Positions 15,367 to 25,475 are shown, counted from the stretch's first letter. The stretch is 64,000 nucleotides of DNA from Nocardia seriolae NBRC 15557 (GCF_007990715.1 NZ_BJWY01000012.1:36377-100376), one strand, 5' to 3'. The notes: generated by a model from the sequence alone, not told the origin. Program-made: numbers and translations.

Positions 15367-16923
15367 TCAGGATTGCGAATCCTCCAGGGACGCGAACTCA
15401 TCCGAGGCGGCGCTGCCGTTGAGCGACACGTCGTCGGCCGAGCCGCCCGCGTGGGCGAACTGCGCCAGCTGGCCCGCCAGGGAGTTCGGGACTCGGGCGC
15501 GCACCCGGGTGCCGGACTCCTCGTGCTCGGAGCTGAGGATCTTGCCGTCCGCGTGGATGCGGGCCAGCAGGTCGCCGCGGGTGTAGGGCAGCAGGACGCT
15601 GACCTCCACGTCGAGGCCGCCGAGGATCTGGCCCAGGCGGTCACGCAGTTGGTCGAGACCCTCGCCGGTGCGGGCCGAGACGAAGGCCGCGTCGGGCAGC
15701 CAGCCGCGCAGCTGGGTCAGCTCCAGCGGATCTAGCGCGTCGATCTTGTTGACCACCAGGAACTCCGGCGGAGCGGGAGTCTTGGACTCACGCAGCACGT
15801 CGGCGATGACCTCGCGGACCGCCTTGATCTGCTGATCCGGCAGCGGGTCGGAACCGTCGACCACGTGCAGCAGCAGATCGGCCCCGGTGACCTCCTCCAG
15901 GGTCGACCGGAACGCCTCGACCAGCTGGGTGGGCAGGTGGCGGACGAAACCGACGGTGTCGGTGAACACCACTTCGCGGCCGTCCTCGAGGGCGGCGCGC
16001 CGCGTGGTCGGATCGAGGGTGGCGAACAGGGCGTCCTGCACCAGGATTCCGGCGTCGGTCAGCGCGTTCATCAGCGAGGACTTGCCCGCGTTGGTGTAGC
16101 CGACAATCGCGACCTGCGGGATCCCGCTCTCGGCGCGCTTGGCGCGCTTGGTGTCGCGGGCGGTCTTCATCTCGCGGATCTCGCGGCGCAGCTTGGCCAT
16201 TCGCTCGCGAATCCGGCGGCGATCGGTCTCGATCTTGGTCTCACCGGGACCGCGCAGACCCACACCGCCATTGCTGCCGGCGCGACCACCGGCCTGACGG
16301 GACATGGACTCACCCCAACCGCGCAGGCGCGGGAGCATGTACTCCATCTGCGCGAGCGAGACCTGCGCCTTGCCCTCACGCGAGGTGGCGTGCTGGGCGA
16401 AGATGTCCAGAATCAGCGCGGTGCGGTCGATGACCTTCACCTTGACGACCTTCTCCAGCGCGGTCAGCTGCGCGGGGGTCAGTTCACCGTCGCAGATGAC
16501 GGTGTCCGCGCCGGTCTCGAGCACGATGCCACGCAACTCGTCGGCCTTGCCGGATCCGATATAGGTGGACTTGTCGGGCTTGTCGCGGCGCTGAATCAGC
16601 GCGTCGAGCACCTCGGACCCCGCGGTCTCGGCGAGCGCGGCCAGTTCGGCCATGCTCGCGTCGGCCTGCGCGGCCGTGCCCTCGGTCCAGACGCCGACCA
16701 GCACGACTCGTTCCAGTCGCAGCTGCCGGTATTCGACCTCGGTGACATCCTCGAGCTCGGTGGACAGACCCGCGACACGCCGCAGCGCGGCACGCTCCTC
16801 GAGCTGCTGCTCACCGACCGTCGGCGCGGCCGACCAGCCACCCCGGCCGGTCCCGGGCACGTCCTTGGTCTCCTCGTCGAGGTCTTCGGCGGGAGTGAAC
16901 TCATACGTTTCTGGCTTACTCAT
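15367..16923 (-). CDS. hflX: GTPase HflX
   Basis: Ribosome-associated translational GTPase that splits or rescues 70S ribosomes under stress. It has the N-terminal HflX domain, the glycine-rich linker RQAGGRAGSNGGVGLRGPGE, then the G domain: G1 GYTNAGKSS (about residues 275-283), G3 FTDTVGF and G4 VVNKID. Length is 518 residues. The ATG at 16923 (MSKPETYEF) is preceded directly by GGAGGTGT. Longer starts have no ribosome site. It keeps the usual actinobacterial neighbour dapF. Confidence 0.95.
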   Translation of the reverse strand: MSKPETYEFTPAEDLDEETKDVPGTGRGGWSAAPTVGEQQLEERAALRRVAGLSTELEDVTEVEYRQLRLERVVLVGVWTEGTAAQADASMAELAALAETAGSEVLDALIQRRDKPDKSTYIGSGKADELRGIVLETGADTVICDGELTPAQLTALEKVVKVKVIDRTALILDIFAQHATSREGKAQVSLAQMEYMLPRLRGWGESMSRQAGGRAGSNGGVGLRGPGETKIETDRRRIRERMAKLRREIREMKTARDTKRAKRAESGIPQVAIVGYTNAGKSSLMNALTDAGILVQDALFATLDPTTRRAALEDGREVVFTDTVGFVRHLPTQLVEAFRSTLEEVTGADLLLHVVDGSDPLPDQQIKAVREVIADVLRESKTPAPPEFLVVNKIDALDPLELTQLRGWLPDAAFVSARTGEGLDQLRDRLGQILGGLDVEVSVLLPYTRGDLLARIHADGKILSSEHEESGTRVRARVPNSLAGQLAQFAHAGGSADDVSLNGSAASDEFASLEDSQS

Positions 16924-16988
16924 ACACCTCCATGGTCCCACGTCCCAACGAACGAGCGCATTCGGTTATTTCACGGCGAAGCGACGGA

Positions 16989-17906
16989 TCAGGCGTCCTG
17001 CCACCACTTGGCGGCGATACGGCCGGTGGCGACCAGTTCCGAGGGGCCGCGCAGGGTGGCCGTGCCGTGGTCGATGCCGACGGTCACCACGCCGCCGGGG
17101 ATGCGGACCTGGATGTGGCCGACGTCGCAGGACAGGTCGAAGCCGGTGGCGGCGAGGGCGGCCGCGGCGGCGGCCACGGTTCCGGTTCCGCAGGAACGGG
17201 TTTCGCCGACGCCCCGTTCGTAGACGCGCATGTCGACGCCCTTCTCGCCGTCGGAGCCGACGCCGAGGGCGGTCAGGATCTCGACGTTCACGCCCTTGGG
17301 AAACATGGTGTGGTCGAAGGCGGGGGCGTGCTCGAGGTCGATTTCGGCGAGCGCGGCGGGGGTCAGGGCCGGATCCACGCAGGCCAGGTGCGGATTGCCG
17401 ACATCGATTCCCAGACCGGTGAATTCGCGGCCGTCGAGGGTGGCCGTCGAGGTGCCGAGGGTCTTCACCTGGCCCATGGCCACGGTCACCTCACCGTGCA
17501 CGGGGTCGGCGTGGTGCACGACCACCGGGCGGGCTCCCGCCCGCGAGCCGACCACGAATTCCTCGCGTCGCTCCAGCCCCGTCGCGGCCAGGTAGTGCGC
17601 GAACACCCGCACCCCGTTGCCGCACATCTCCGCGATCGACCCATCCGCATTGCGGTAATCCATGAACCAATCCCCGGCGCCGACACCCTCGGGCAGCGCG
17701 GCCAGCACGCCGTTCTCGATCAGCGCACCCGCCCGCGCGACCCGCAACACCCCGTCCGCGCCGAGTCCCCGCTGCCGGTCGCACAGCGCCGCGATCCGGG
17801 ATTCGGTGAGCTCGAGCCACGCGTCCGGGTCCGGCAGCACCACGAAATCGTTCTGGGTGCCGTGGCCCTTGCTGAATTCGATGTCAGCGGCGCTGTTCTC
17901 GCTCAT
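16989..17906 (-). CDS. dapF: Diaminopimelate epimerase
   Basis: Converts LL- to meso-diaminopimelate for lysine and peptidoglycan synthesis in the cytoplasm. Both catalytic cysteines are present, in AEMCGNGVR (Cys95) and ETRSCGTGT (Cys239). Substrate-binding [11 protein letters not shown] and GIDVGNPH are also seen. The ATG at 17906 ([11 protein letters not shown]) gives 305 residues, the normal size. It lies in a same-strand run from miaA to hflX. Confidence 0.96.
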   Translation of the reverse strand: MSENSAADIEFSKGHGTQNDFVVLPDPDAWLELTESRIAALCDRQRGLGADGVLRVARAGALIENGVLAALPEGVGAGDWFMDYRNADGSIAEMCGNGVRVFAHYLAATGLERREEFVVGSRAGARPVVVHHADPVHGEVTVAMGQVKTLGTSTATLDGREFTGLGIDVGNPHLACVDPALTPAALAEIDLEHAPAFDHTMFPKGVNVEILTALGVGSDGEKGVDMRVYERGVGETRSCGTGTVAAAAAALAATGFDLSCDVGHIQVRIPGGVVTVGIDHGTATLRGPSELVATGRIAAKWWQDA

Positions 17907-17972
17907 GGCTACCACCGTAGTGCCCGGCAGCGCCGGGACATCCACCGCAGTACCCGACGCCCACCAGCGGAT

Positions 17973-18794
17973 TCACCGTGGTCCCCGGCGCTGGCGGGAT
18001 ATTTCGTACAGGGCCACGGCGGCGGAGGCGGGAGCGCCCAGGGTGCCGTCGGTGGGGATGCAGATCAGTTCGTCGCAGACGTGCCGCCAGGCCGGGGGTA
18101 GTGACTCGCTCTCGTCGCCGAGGACCAGGATGGTGCCGCCGTCGAAGCGGGCGTCGTCGAGGGCGAGGCCGCCGTGATCGTCGCTGCCGACGATGCGGGT
18201 GTCGATGCCGCGGGCGCGCTGGCGGTCACGGAACGCGGCGACCTGCGCCGGGCCCGCGGCACGCAGCACCGGGACCGCGAACAGCGCGCCATCGGAGGCG
18301 CGCACGCTCTGCGGGTCGAAATGGTCTGCGCCGGAACCGGTGACGATGACCCCGCCCGCGCCGAAGGCGACCGCCGAACGGATGAGCGCACCCAGCCGCA
18401 TCGCCGACGCCGGGCGGTCGATGACCACCACGGTCGCGGGATCCTCCGGCGTGCCCGGCACGAAATACTCGAGTTCCGGCCGCCGCGCCACCGCCACCGC
18501 CACGATTTCCGGGACCGCCTCGGTGGGTTCGGCCAACTCCGCCATCACCTCCGGCACCAGCCCGACCCCCGGCACCCCGCTGGTCTCCAGCAGCTGCCGA
18601 GCCCAGTCCGGCGGCTCGGGCGCGCCCAGCCGATAGACGAGTGTCTCCAGCGGCCAACGACATTCGAGCGCGCGCGAAATGGGCCGTCTGCCGTGCACCA
18701 GGAATCGACCGTCCCGCAACCGTTTGACCCTGTTACTCAGGTATTCCCGCCACAACTCCACCGAGGCATTCCGCGTCTTCCCACGGCCCGTCAC
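17973..18794 (-). CDS. TrmH/SpoU-family RNA methyltransferase-like protein with eroded SAM motifs
   Basis: 273 residues. Substrate-binding N-terminal domain FLVHGRRPISRALE, then SPOUT domain with VIDRPASAMRLGALIRSAVAFGAGG (motif 1-like). Motif 2, usually LVLGNEGxGL, reads ILVLGDESESLPP. Motif 3, usually SLNxSxAxAxxLYE, reads TLGAPASAAVALYE and lacks the SLN. SAM binding or catalysis may therefore be weakened. The same protein sits between miaA and dapF in relatives, so it is conserved despite this. GTG start at 18794. Confidence 0.8.
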   Translation of the reverse strand: MTGRGKTRNASVELWREYLSNRVKRLRDGRFLVHGRRPISRALECRWPLETLVYRLGAPEPPDWARQLLETSGVPGVGLVPEVMAELAEPTEAVPEIVAVAVARRPELEYFVPGTPEDPATVVVIDRPASAMRLGALIRSAVAFGAGGVIVTGSGADHFDPQSVRASDGALFAVPVLRAAGPAQVAAFRDRQRARGIDTRIVGSDDHGGLALDDARFDGGTILVLGDESESLPPAWRHVCDELICIPTDGTLGAPASAAVALYEISRQRRGPR

Positions 18795-18915
18795 CCCAGC
18801 AACCTAGCGCGCACCCCCGACATCCCACGCCCGATTCTGGCGTGTCCGCCCACCCTGGAGTGTCCGGCCCGACCGCACGCCCGGCTCGATCGGGGTGCGG
18901 CGGCCCCGGCAGGGC

Positions 18916-19830
18916 CTATCCGGTGGCCGAAGCCGCGTCGACCACGGCCGAAGCCGTTGCGGCCAGGACCGGATCCGCGCCGTCGAGCCAGTGGACGCGC
19001 TGGTCGCGGCGGAACCAGGAGCGTTGACGGCGGACGTAGCGGCGGGTGCCGATGAAGGTGCGCTCCCGGGCTTCGGGGAGGTCGTATTCGGCGTCGAGGA
19101 AGTCCAGGACCTGGGCATAACCGATGGCGCGGCGGGCGGTTTGGCCGTGGCGCAGGCCCAGGGTGATGAGGTGTTCGGTCTCCTCGACGAGGCCGGATTC
19201 GAACATCTTCGCGGTGCGCGCCTCGATGCGGGTATCCAGCTCGGCGGTATCGCGATCGACACCGAGAATGACCGTGCCCCAACGGGGTTCACCGATCTGC
19301 GGGGCGGAGGCCGCGAACGGCTTGCCGGTCAGCTCCACCACCTCGAGCGCGCGCACCATGCGGCGGCCGTCGGTGGGCAGGATGGTCGCGGCGGCCACCG
19401 GATCGGCCAGCTTCAGCGCCTCGTGCACGGCCACGGTGCCGCGATCGGCCAGCACCGCCTCCCATTTCGCGCGGATCTCCGGGTCGGTGGCCGGGAAGTC
19501 CCAATCATCCAGCAGCGCTTGGACATACATCATGGAGCCGCCGACGATGACCGGCGTGTGCCCGCGCGCCATGATGGCCTCGACATCGGCGCGGGCCGCG
19601 GACTGGTAGGACGCCACGGTGGCGGTCTCGGTGATGTCGAGGACGTCGAGCTGGTGGTGCGGGATGCCGCGGCGCTCGGCGAGGGGCAGTTTGGCGGTGC
19701 CGATATCCATGCCGCGATAGAGCTGCATGGCGTCGATATTGACGATCTCGCCGTGCAGGCGTTCGGCCAGATCCAAGGCCAGATCCGACTTCCCGGTGGC
19801 GGTGGGTCCCACCACGGCGACGGGCCTCAC
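18916..19830 (-). CDS. miaA: tRNA dimethylallyltransferase
   Basis: Adds the dimethylallyl group to A37 of tRNAs reading UNN codons; MiaB, also in this window, then methylthiolates it. Features: P-loop [13 protein letters not shown] at the N-terminus, [49 protein letters not shown] and the C-terminal RTRRY-type region ([16 protein letters not shown]). The GTG at 19830 is set by a 4-base overlap with the stop of the upstream gene. 304 residues. The open frame continues upstream but is out of frame with the real neighbour. Confidence 0.95.
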   Translation of the reverse strand: MRPVAVVGPTATGKSDLALDLAERLHGEIVNIDAMQLYRGMDIGTAKLPLAERRGIPHHQLDVLDITETATVASYQSAARADVEAIMARGHTPVIVGGSMMYVQALLDDWDFPATDPEIRAKWEAVLADRGTVAVHEALKLADPVAAATILPTDGRRMVRALEVVELTGKPFAASAPQIGEPRWGTVILGVDRDTAELDTRIEARTAKMFESGLVEETEHLITLGLRHGQTARRAIGYAQVLDFLDAEYDLPEARERTFIGTRRYVRRQRSWFRRDQRVHWLDGADPVLAATASAVVDAASATG

Positions 19831-20633
19831 GCCGCGCCCCCCGGACGCCAGACGCTCACGTGGTAGCCGACACCGAACGGGGCGGCGGCGTAGAGGGTTT
19901 CGACCTCGGGATCGGCGGCATCGACCGCGAACAGTCCGGCCATGACCTGGTAGGCGGGCCGACCCTCGACCTCGAGTTCCGCGCACAGGCGGGTGTCGAG
20001 GGCCGCCAGCGCCGCGCGATCCCCCGCGCTCAGCGCGCGATCGATAGTGGCCTGGACAGCCTCGGCGCGCTCGTCGAGGTAGCGCGGGGCCTTCAGGGAA
20101 AGGGTTGCCGCACCGTCGCCGACGACCAGAACGGCGACGGGTTCGGGGGTGGCGTCGAGTTCGGCGCGCAGCTGGCGGCCGAAGGTCAGGCTCTCGTCGG
20201 CGGAGGCATCGGCCGAGATCAGACGCCCTTGCGCGACCGCCCCGGGCGCGACCTGCTCGCGCAGCCAGCCCGCGATCAACACCGGCAGCGGCAGCAGCGG
20301 ATCCGCGCCGGGTCCCTTGACACCGGATTCCCGACCGACACGCTCGGCCACCGATCCGGCCAAACCAACCTGTACGTCTACTCCGTATCCCCGGAATGTG
20401 CCCACCGATTCCGAACCGATCATCCGGTCGGCAACCGCGTCTCCGGACCCCTCCTCCGGCTCCGCCACGCCGACCACGATCCACCGCGACGCGCGGGCCG
20501 CCAACTCCCCCGCCGCCCGCAGAACCGCAGCTCGCAGCGTCGCGACGGCGTCATCGCCCAGGGACCCGCCCGCACCCTCGAGTTCGGGTACCAGCACGGG
20601 CGGCGAGGGAACCAGCGACGCAACACAGAACAC
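19827..20633 (-). CDS. Class III extradiol dioxygenase-like protein (Rv2728c-like)
   Basis: 268-residue protein always found beside miaA in mycolate actinomycetes (from memory). It opens [20 protein letters not shown], typical of the LigB-like fold, with [13 protein letters not shown] and [20 protein letters not shown]. The usual metal-binding His pair is not obvious. The GTG at 20633 is chosen because longer versions add a non-homologous Arg/Gly leader. It is coupled to miaA by a GTGA overlap. Biochemical role unknown. Confidence 0.8.
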   Translation of the reverse strand: MFCVASLVPSPPVLVPELEGAGGSLGDDAVATLRAAVLRAAGELAARASRWIVVGVAEPEEGSGDAVADRMIGSESVGTFRGYGVDVQVGLAGSVAERVGRESGVKGPGADPLLPLPVLIAGWLREQVAPGAVAQGRLISADASADESLTFGRQLRAELDATPEPVAVLVVGDGAATLSLKAPRYLDERAEAVQATIDRALSAGDRAALAALDTRLCAELEVEGRPAYQVMAGLFAVDAADPEVETLYAAAPFGVGYHVSVWRPGGAA

Positions 20634-20809
20634 GCCGACAACCGTAGCGCTAACGCACCTCACCAGCCCCACCCCGGCCGCACCGCCGCGCCGCCGAAGC
20701 GGGCTCAAAGACAGCATTTCCCATCTCAGCCTGGTTGAATGGGATGCAGCTAGACCGATGAGCTAGGGCGTAACCAGGCAGCCGTGACGCGCGGCAGGGA
20801 CGAGGAGCA

Positions 20810-22282
20810 ATGACCGACAACAACGGAACCGAGAAGGCTACCCACCCGGAGTCGACCCCGACGCCCAAGCCCGGCGCCGCAGTGCCCGCTCCGAGCCATG
20901 CCCAGGTACCCACCCCGAGCAAAGCCCCGGTGCCCACCCCCAGCGAGAGCACCAAACCGTCTCCCGCGGCCACACCCCGCCGTAAACCCGAAGCCCCCAA
21001 GCCACATTCGGTGAAGCCCGCCCCCGGCCCGGCCACCCCGCATCCGCATCCGGTCGTGGTGCCGAGCGTGAGCGACCCCAGCCAGTGGGGCCGGGTCGAC
21101 GACGACGGCACCGCCTGGGTCAAGACCGCCGACGGCGAACGCGTCATCGGCTCCTGGCAGGCCGGTGACGCCGCCGAGGGGCTGGCCCACTTCGGCCGCC
21201 GCTTCGACGATCTGGCCACCGAGGTGGCGCTGCTCGAGGCCAGGCTGGCCGCCGGCACCGACGCCCGCAAGACCAAGGCCGCCGCCACCGCGCTTGCCGA
21301 AACATTGCCGACGGCCTCGGTCATCGGTGATATCGACGGCCTGACCGGTCGGCTGCGGGCCATCATCGAACACTCCGACGAGGCGGCCGCGCATGCCAAG
21401 GAGGAGAAGGACCGCACCCGGCACGAGCAAACCGAGCGCAAAGAGGCCCTCGCCGCCGAGGCCGAGCAGATCGCCACCGACTCCACCCAGTGGAAGGTCG
21501 CCGGGGATCGGCTGCGCGAGATCCTGGACGAGTGGAAGACCATTCGCGGTGTGGACCGCAAGGTCGACGACGCGCTGTGGCGGCGTTTCTCCAAGGCCCG
21601 CGAGGCGTTCAACCGCCGCCGCGGGGCGCACTTCGCCGAACTCGACCGCGAACGCGCCGCCGCCAAGACCCGCAAGGAAGAACTCTGCGTGCGCGCCGAG
21701 GAACTGTCCGGGTCGACCGATTGGTCCGGCACCGCGGCCGTCTTCCGCGATCTGCTCACCGACTGGAAGGCCGCCGGGCGTGCCCCCCGCGAGGCCGACG
21801 AGCAGTTGTGGCGTCGCTTCAAGGCCGCCCAGGATGTCTTCTTCGCCGACCGCAATGCCGCGGCCAATGAGCGCGACCACGAATTCGAGCAGAACGCGGC
21901 CGCCAAGGAAGAACTCCTGCACACCTACGAGGACATCAACCCCGAATCCAACCTCGACGCCGCCCGCAACGCCCTGCGCGAACTCCAGGAGAAGTGGGAC
22001 GCCATCGGCAAGGTCCCACGCGAGCGCATGCACGACCTGGAATCCCGCCTGCGCACCATCGAGAAGAAGGTCCGCGAGGCCGTCGACGCCCAGTGGCGCC
22101 GCACCGACCCCGAGGCCATGGCCCGCGCCGCCCAATTCCGCGAGCGTGTAGCCCAATACGAGGAACAGGCCGCCAAGGCCCAGGCCGCAGGCAAGACCCG
22201 AGACGCCGAAAAGGCCCTCGAACAGGCCAAGCAGTGGCGCGAATGGGCCGAAGCCGCCGAAGGCGCAGTCAGCCAGCGCTGA
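20810..22282 (+). CDS. DUF349 domain protein (Rv2731-like)
   Basis: 490 residues. A Pro/Thr/Lys-rich disordered N-terminus (about 1-85), then several helical DUF349 repeats with the recurring WKxxGxxPR/D...LWRRF pattern ([57 protein letters not shown]), and a Lys/Glu/Ala coiled-coil tail. The ATG at 20810 follows GAGGAGCA. It is divergent from the miaA group, which is its normal neighbourhood. DUF349 proteins are of unclear function; a nucleic-acid or ribosome association has been proposed for relatives. Confidence 0.9.
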   Translation: MTDNNGTEKATHPESTPTPKPGAAVPAPSHAQVPTPSKAPVPTPSESTKPSPAATPRRKPEAPKPHSVKPAPGPATPHPHPVVVPSVSDPSQWGRVDDDGTAWVKTADGERVIGSWQAGDAAEGLAHFGRRFDDLATEVALLEARLAAGTDARKTKAAATALAETLPTASVIGDIDGLTGRLRAIIEHSDEAAAHAKEEKDRTRHEQTERKEALAAEAEQIATDSTQWKVAGDRLREILDEWKTIRGVDRKVDDALWRRFSKAREAFNRRRGAHFAELDRERAAAKTRKEELCVRAEELSGSTDWSGTAAVFRDLLTDWKAAGRAPREADEQLWRRFKAAQDVFFADRNAAANERDHEFEQNAAAKEELLHTYEDINPESNLDAARNALRELQEKWDAIGKVPRERMHDLESRLRTIEKKVREAVDAQWRRTDPEAMARAAQFRERVAQYEEQAAKAQAAGKTRDAEKALEQAKQWREWAEAAEGAVSQR

Positions 22283-22429
22283 ACCGGCACAACCCGATTC
22301 GATCCGGCGGCCCCGAAAGCCGCCGGATCGAATGCTCTCCGGCGGAATCCCGCGAACCGAAACGTAGGGCCCCTCGGCGCGAGCCTCCGTCTCCACGGGC
22401 GACGCGAGTCGGCAACTCCATCGGCGCGA

Positions 22430-22613
22430 GGCTGCGACACCGCGGGCGCGCCAAGTCCATGACGCGCGGCCCCGCATCGATGCGATACGCCGACCGGTGA
22501 ATTCGGCTACGGCTCGAGAACATCTCGGCGCGGGGATCGGTGGTGATCAGGCTCGGAGCCTTCTTCGGCGCCATGAGCGCGTCCGATATGACGTTCGTGT
22601 CGAGGATGATCAC
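22430..22613 (-). pseudogene. Decayed VapC (PIN-domain) toxin remnant
   Basis: A GTG at 22613 overlaps the VapB stop (GTGA). The frame opens with the PIN signature IILDTNVISDALMAPKKAP, which supplies the first acidic residue, then goes wrong after RAEMF. A 1-base shift restores a VAEFTG stretch expected for the second acidic site, and shifting back gives RVMDLA. The remaining PIN motifs are absent before the neighbouring DUF349 stop at 22282. It cannot encode a working nuclease. Confidence 0.75.
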
Positions 22614-22816
22614 GACTCGTGCCGGTCGGGGATCACCAACTCCACGTCCGCGGCGTCCAGCTCCCGCCTCAGGTTGGCCAGACGCTCGATGAGGGCGGCA
22701 CCTCGGCCTCCATCGAATGGCCGTTTTGGGCGGCCCTTTTCCGAAGGCGTTCCTTCAACCTTCGGGTCCAGGTTGCGAATCGTGAGCGAGGCGGGCCGCT
22801 TCTTCCCGGTGCTCAT
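22610..22816 (-). CDS. VapB-like antitoxin with a compensated frameshift segment
   Basis: 68 residues. The N-terminus KKRPASLTIRNLDPKVE is the ribbon-helix-helix start of VapB. The C-terminus ALIERLANLRRELDAADVEL is an antitoxin tail. Between them the frame reads TPSEKGRPKRPFDGGRG. One frame over, the same bases read ERLRKRAAQNGHSMEAEV, the canonical VapB helix. So a 1-base insertion near GTTGAAGGAACG was followed by a 1-base loss near GAGGTGCC. The open frame survives, but the DNA-binding helices are scrambled. ATG 22816. Confidence 0.65.
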   Translation of the reverse strand: MSTGKKRPASLTIRNLDPKVEGTPSEKGRPKRPFDGGRGAALIERLANLRRELDAADVELVIPDRHES

Positions 22817-22862
22817 GCAATCGACGCTATCGATGATCGCAGAAATCACACCGCGGTTCGGC

Positions 22863-23879
22863 TCAGTTGAGTTGGGCCGGGGCGGGCTGGGTGACGAACT
22901 CGTGGCGGGTGGGGCGGTGGGAGCGGCGGTATTCGGTCGGGGAAACGCCGACCTCGCGGTTGAAGTGGGCACGGAGGTTGGCGGGGCTGCCGAGGCCGCA
23001 GCGGTCGGCTACCGCGTCCACGGGGAGGTCGGTGAGTTCGAGGAGTTCGCGGGCTCGGATGAGACGCTGGGTGAGCAGCCATTGCAGTGGGGTGCTGCCG
23101 AGTTCGGCGTGGAAGCGGCGGGCCAGGGTGCGGTCGGAGAGGTTGGCGTGGGCGGCCAGGTCCGAAACCGTGAGGGGGCGTTCGAGATTGGCGAGGGCCC
23201 ATTCGAGGGTCGCGGCCAGGCCGGGGTCGGCGGGCCGGGCGGGAACCGGGGATTGGATGTCCTGGGCCTGGCCGCCCGCGCGGTGCGGGGAGACGACGAG
23301 ATAGCGGGCGGCGGCATTGGCGGCCCGGGAGCCCAGATCCTTGCGGATGAGGTGGATGCACAGATCCAGCCCGGCCGTGGTGCCCGCGCTGGTGAGGATG
23401 CGGCCGTCGTCGATGTAGAGGACGCCGGGGTCGATGTCGAGGCTGGGACAGCGCTCGCGCAGGGCGGCCAGATGACGCCAGTGGGTGGTCGCGCGGCGGC
23501 CGTCGAGCAGACCGGCGGCGGCGAGCACGAAGGCACCGCTACAGAGTGAGGCGATGCGCGCACCGCGTTCGTAGGCCGCGCGCACGGCATCCACCAGGTC
23601 GGCGGGCGGGTCCTCGCGGACGTTCGGGGTGGACGGGACGATCACGGTGTCGGCGCGCACGAGGTCGTCGTAGTCGTGATCGGTCAACGCTACGAAGGGA
23701 TCTCGCAGGGTGGCGTGGCGAGCGCCGCGCGGGCCGCACAGCCGGAAGTCGTACCAGGTGTCCGAGGTGAAGCCGAGGGGCGGCTGATAGAAGATCTGGT
23801 ACGGGATGGCCATTTCGAAGATCGGCATGCCGGGTGAGACGGCGACCGCCAGCGTTCCGGGATGACCGTTCGGCTCCAT
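22863..23879 (-). CDS. GlxA-type AraC-family regulator (DJ-1/PfpI + AraC HTH)
   Basis: 338 residues. The N-terminal DJ-1/PfpI-like domain (about 10-190) has SPGMPIFEMAIPYQIF, IVPSTPNVRED, IASLCSGAFVLAAAGLLDGR and TSAGTTAGLDLCIHLIR. The C-terminal AraC HTH (about 225-325) contains SDLAAHANLSDRTLARRFHAELG and RCGLGSPANLRAHFNREVGVSP. Such regulators activate adjacent exporters or catabolic genes. It is divergent from the MFS exporter at 23975, and a short palindrome lies between them. Confidence 0.93.
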   Translation of the reverse strand: MEPNGHPGTLAVAVSPGMPIFEMAIPYQIFYQPPLGFTSDTWYDFRLCGPRGARHATLRDPFVALTDHDYDDLVRADTVIVPSTPNVREDPPADLVDAVRAAYERGARIASLCSGAFVLAAAGLLDGRRATTHWRHLAALRERCPSLDIDPGVLYIDDGRILTSAGTTAGLDLCIHLIRKDLGSRAANAAARYLVVSPHRAGGQAQDIQSPVPARPADPGLAATLEWALANLERPLTVSDLAAHANLSDRTLARRFHAELGSTPLQWLLTQRLIRARELLELTDLPVDAVADRCGLGSPANLRAHFNREVGVSPTEYRRSHRPTRHEFVTQPAPAQLN

Positions 23880-23922
23880 GGCTCGAATGTAGCGCCGCGG
23901 GCTGTCAGAAATCTAGCGCAGT

Positions 23923-23938
23923 GTGGCATTCCTGCCAC
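23923..23938. promoter_or_regulatory. Palindrome between GlxA regulator and MFS gene
   Basis: GTGGCA-TTCC-TGCCAC, perfect 6-bp arms, 37 bases before the MFS start and 44 bases before the regulator start. TGGCA...TGCCA half-sites are common for GlxA/FtrA-type activators, so this is the best operator candidate. Confidence 0.5.
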
Positions 23939-23974
23939 TCGTGGATCGGGTTGCGGCTTCGCATAGTCGAAGAC

Positions 23975-25387
23975 ATGACCACGACGAGCGAGCGCACAAC
24001 CCCTGTCCCCCAGCCGAATACGACGCCCGACCCGCACCGGTGGCGGGTGCTGGCCATCGCGGGGATCGCGCAATACCTCGCGATTCTGGATCTTTTCGCG
24101 GTCATCGTCGCGTTCCCGGCATTGCAGCAGTCCTTCGGGAACGCCTCGACCGGCGCGGTCTCGTGGACGCTCAACGCGTACACCATCGTGATGGCCGCCC
24201 TGCTGGTCCCCGCCGGTCGCTTCGCCGACGACACCGGTCGCAAACGCGGATTCCTGCTCGGCATAGCGCTTTTCGGGCTGGCGTCGATCGCCTGCGGCCT
24301 GGCCCCGAACCTGACGGTCCTGATCGTGGCGCGGGTGTGGCAGGCGGCCGCCGCCGCGCTGCTCGTCCCGACCGGGTTGGGCCTGGTGCTACCGGTGTTC
24401 CCGAAACGCGAGCACGCCACCGTCATGGGCGTCTGGACCGCCGTCGCCTCAGCGGGCGGCGCGAGCGGACCGGTGATCGGCGGGCTACTGCTGCAAGCCG
24501 ACTGGCGCTGGATCTTCTGGCTGAACGCGCCGTTCACGGTGGTGGCATTCGCCTTCGGACTGAAGGTGCTGCCCGATATCCAGCAGCGCGCCGATCGGCG
24601 GCTGGATCTGCTCGGGGCGGCACTGATTCTCGGTGCCACCGCCGCCTTCACCACCGTGTTCGTGCAGGCCACCGCTTGGGGTTACACCGCGCCCGCCACC
24701 GTGGGCTGTCTGCTCGCGGCGCTCGCCCTGACCGCCTTGTTCGTCCGGCACGTGCGTCACCACCCCGACCCCGTGGTGAGCCCGATCGTCTTGCGGCACC
24801 GGTTGTTCCGCACCGCCACCCTCGGCGTCTTCTCCTATTACCTGGCCTTCGCCGCCCTGATTCTGGAGGCGACGCCGTTCATGACCGAGCAATGGCACTA
24901 CTCGACCTTGCGTGCGGCCCTCGGCGTCGCCGCCATGCCGATCAGCTGCCTGCTGCTGTCGCCGTTCTCGGGCCGCTTCGTCGCCCTGGTCGGGGCCCGC
25001 GCCTCGGCGGCGCTGGGCGGCGCGACCGTTGCGCTCGGCTGCGTCTGGTGGGTGCTGGGCAGCGGGTTCTCGGATTCCTATGCGGTGGTGATGCTTCCGG
25101 GCGCGATTCTGGCCGGGGCCAGCACCGCGCTGTTGCAGCCGCCGCTGTTCGGGGCCTCGACCCTGCTGCCCACCGATCAGATCTCGCTGGGCTCCGGCAC
25201 TTTGATGATGGCGCGGCAGACCGGCTCGGCGCTGGGCGTCGCCATCCTGACCGCCATCATGGGCGAGGCGGCGGGCCGGACCATGGCGGAGTTCCGGGCG
25301 GGCTGGCTCTACATGGTGGTCGCTGGGCTCGCCGCCATGGTCGCCGGACTCGCCTATCGGCCCGACCGCAGCCCGGCCCGGGCGTGA
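23975..25387 (+). CDS. MFS multidrug exporter, DHA2-like (14-TM)
   Basis: 470-residue inner-membrane proton antiporter. TM1 has LAIAGIAQYLAILDLFAVIV. The motif A region reads VPAGRFADDTGRKRGF. A GASGPVIGGLLLQADWRWIFWLNAP motif (motif C plus the TM6 border) is present, followed by eight further hydrophobic segments. The ATG at 23975 (MTTTSERT) is preferred over a longer frame that runs through the divergent promoter. Controlled probably by the GlxA-type regulator opposite it. Convergent with the Rv2732c-like gene, with a strong hairpin between. Confidence 0.92.
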   Translation: MTTTSERTTPVPQPNTTPDPHRWRVLAIAGIAQYLAILDLFAVIVAFPALQQSFGNASTGAVSWTLNAYTIVMAALLVPAGRFADDTGRKRGFLLGIALFGLASIACGLAPNLTVLIVARVWQAAAAALLVPTGLGLVLPVFPKREHATVMGVWTAVASAGGASGPVIGGLLLQADWRWIFWLNAPFTVVAFAFGLKVLPDIQQRADRRLDLLGAALILGATAAFTTVFVQATAWGYTAPATVGCLLAALALTALFVRHVRHHPDPVVSPIVLRHRLFRTATLGVFSYYLAFAALILEATPFMTEQWHYSTLRAALGVAAMPISCLLLSPFSGRFVALVGARASAALGGATVALGCVWWVLGSGFSDSYAVVMLPGAILAGASTALLQPPLFGASTLLPTDQISLGSGTLMMARQTGSALGVAILTAIMGEAAGRTMAEFRAGWLYMVVAGLAAMVAGLAYRPDRSPARA

Positions 25388-25396
25388 TCCGGATGC

Positions 25397-25438
25397 GAAA
25401 AAGGCCCGGCGGCAACCGGATCGGGTTGCCGCCGGGCC
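25397..25438 (-). terminator. Rho-independent terminator
   Basis: Perfect 15-bp arms GGCCCGGCGGCAACC / GGTTGCCGCCGGGCC with a 6-base loop. On the minus strand it is followed by TTTTTC, so it ends transcription of the Rv2732c-like gene. Read from the plus strand it has no U-tract but may also slow the MFS transcript. Confidence 0.9.
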
Positions 25439-25475
25439 CTGCTCGAAGGCTCAGTCCCTCGCCGAGTGCGCAGGC

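Noticed and set aside
20650..22477. Long open frames on the strand opposite the DUF349 gene
   Set aside because: They are antisense shadows caused by high GC3. The residues are Gly/Leu/Val-rich without family motifs, while the sense frame has clear DUF349 repeats.
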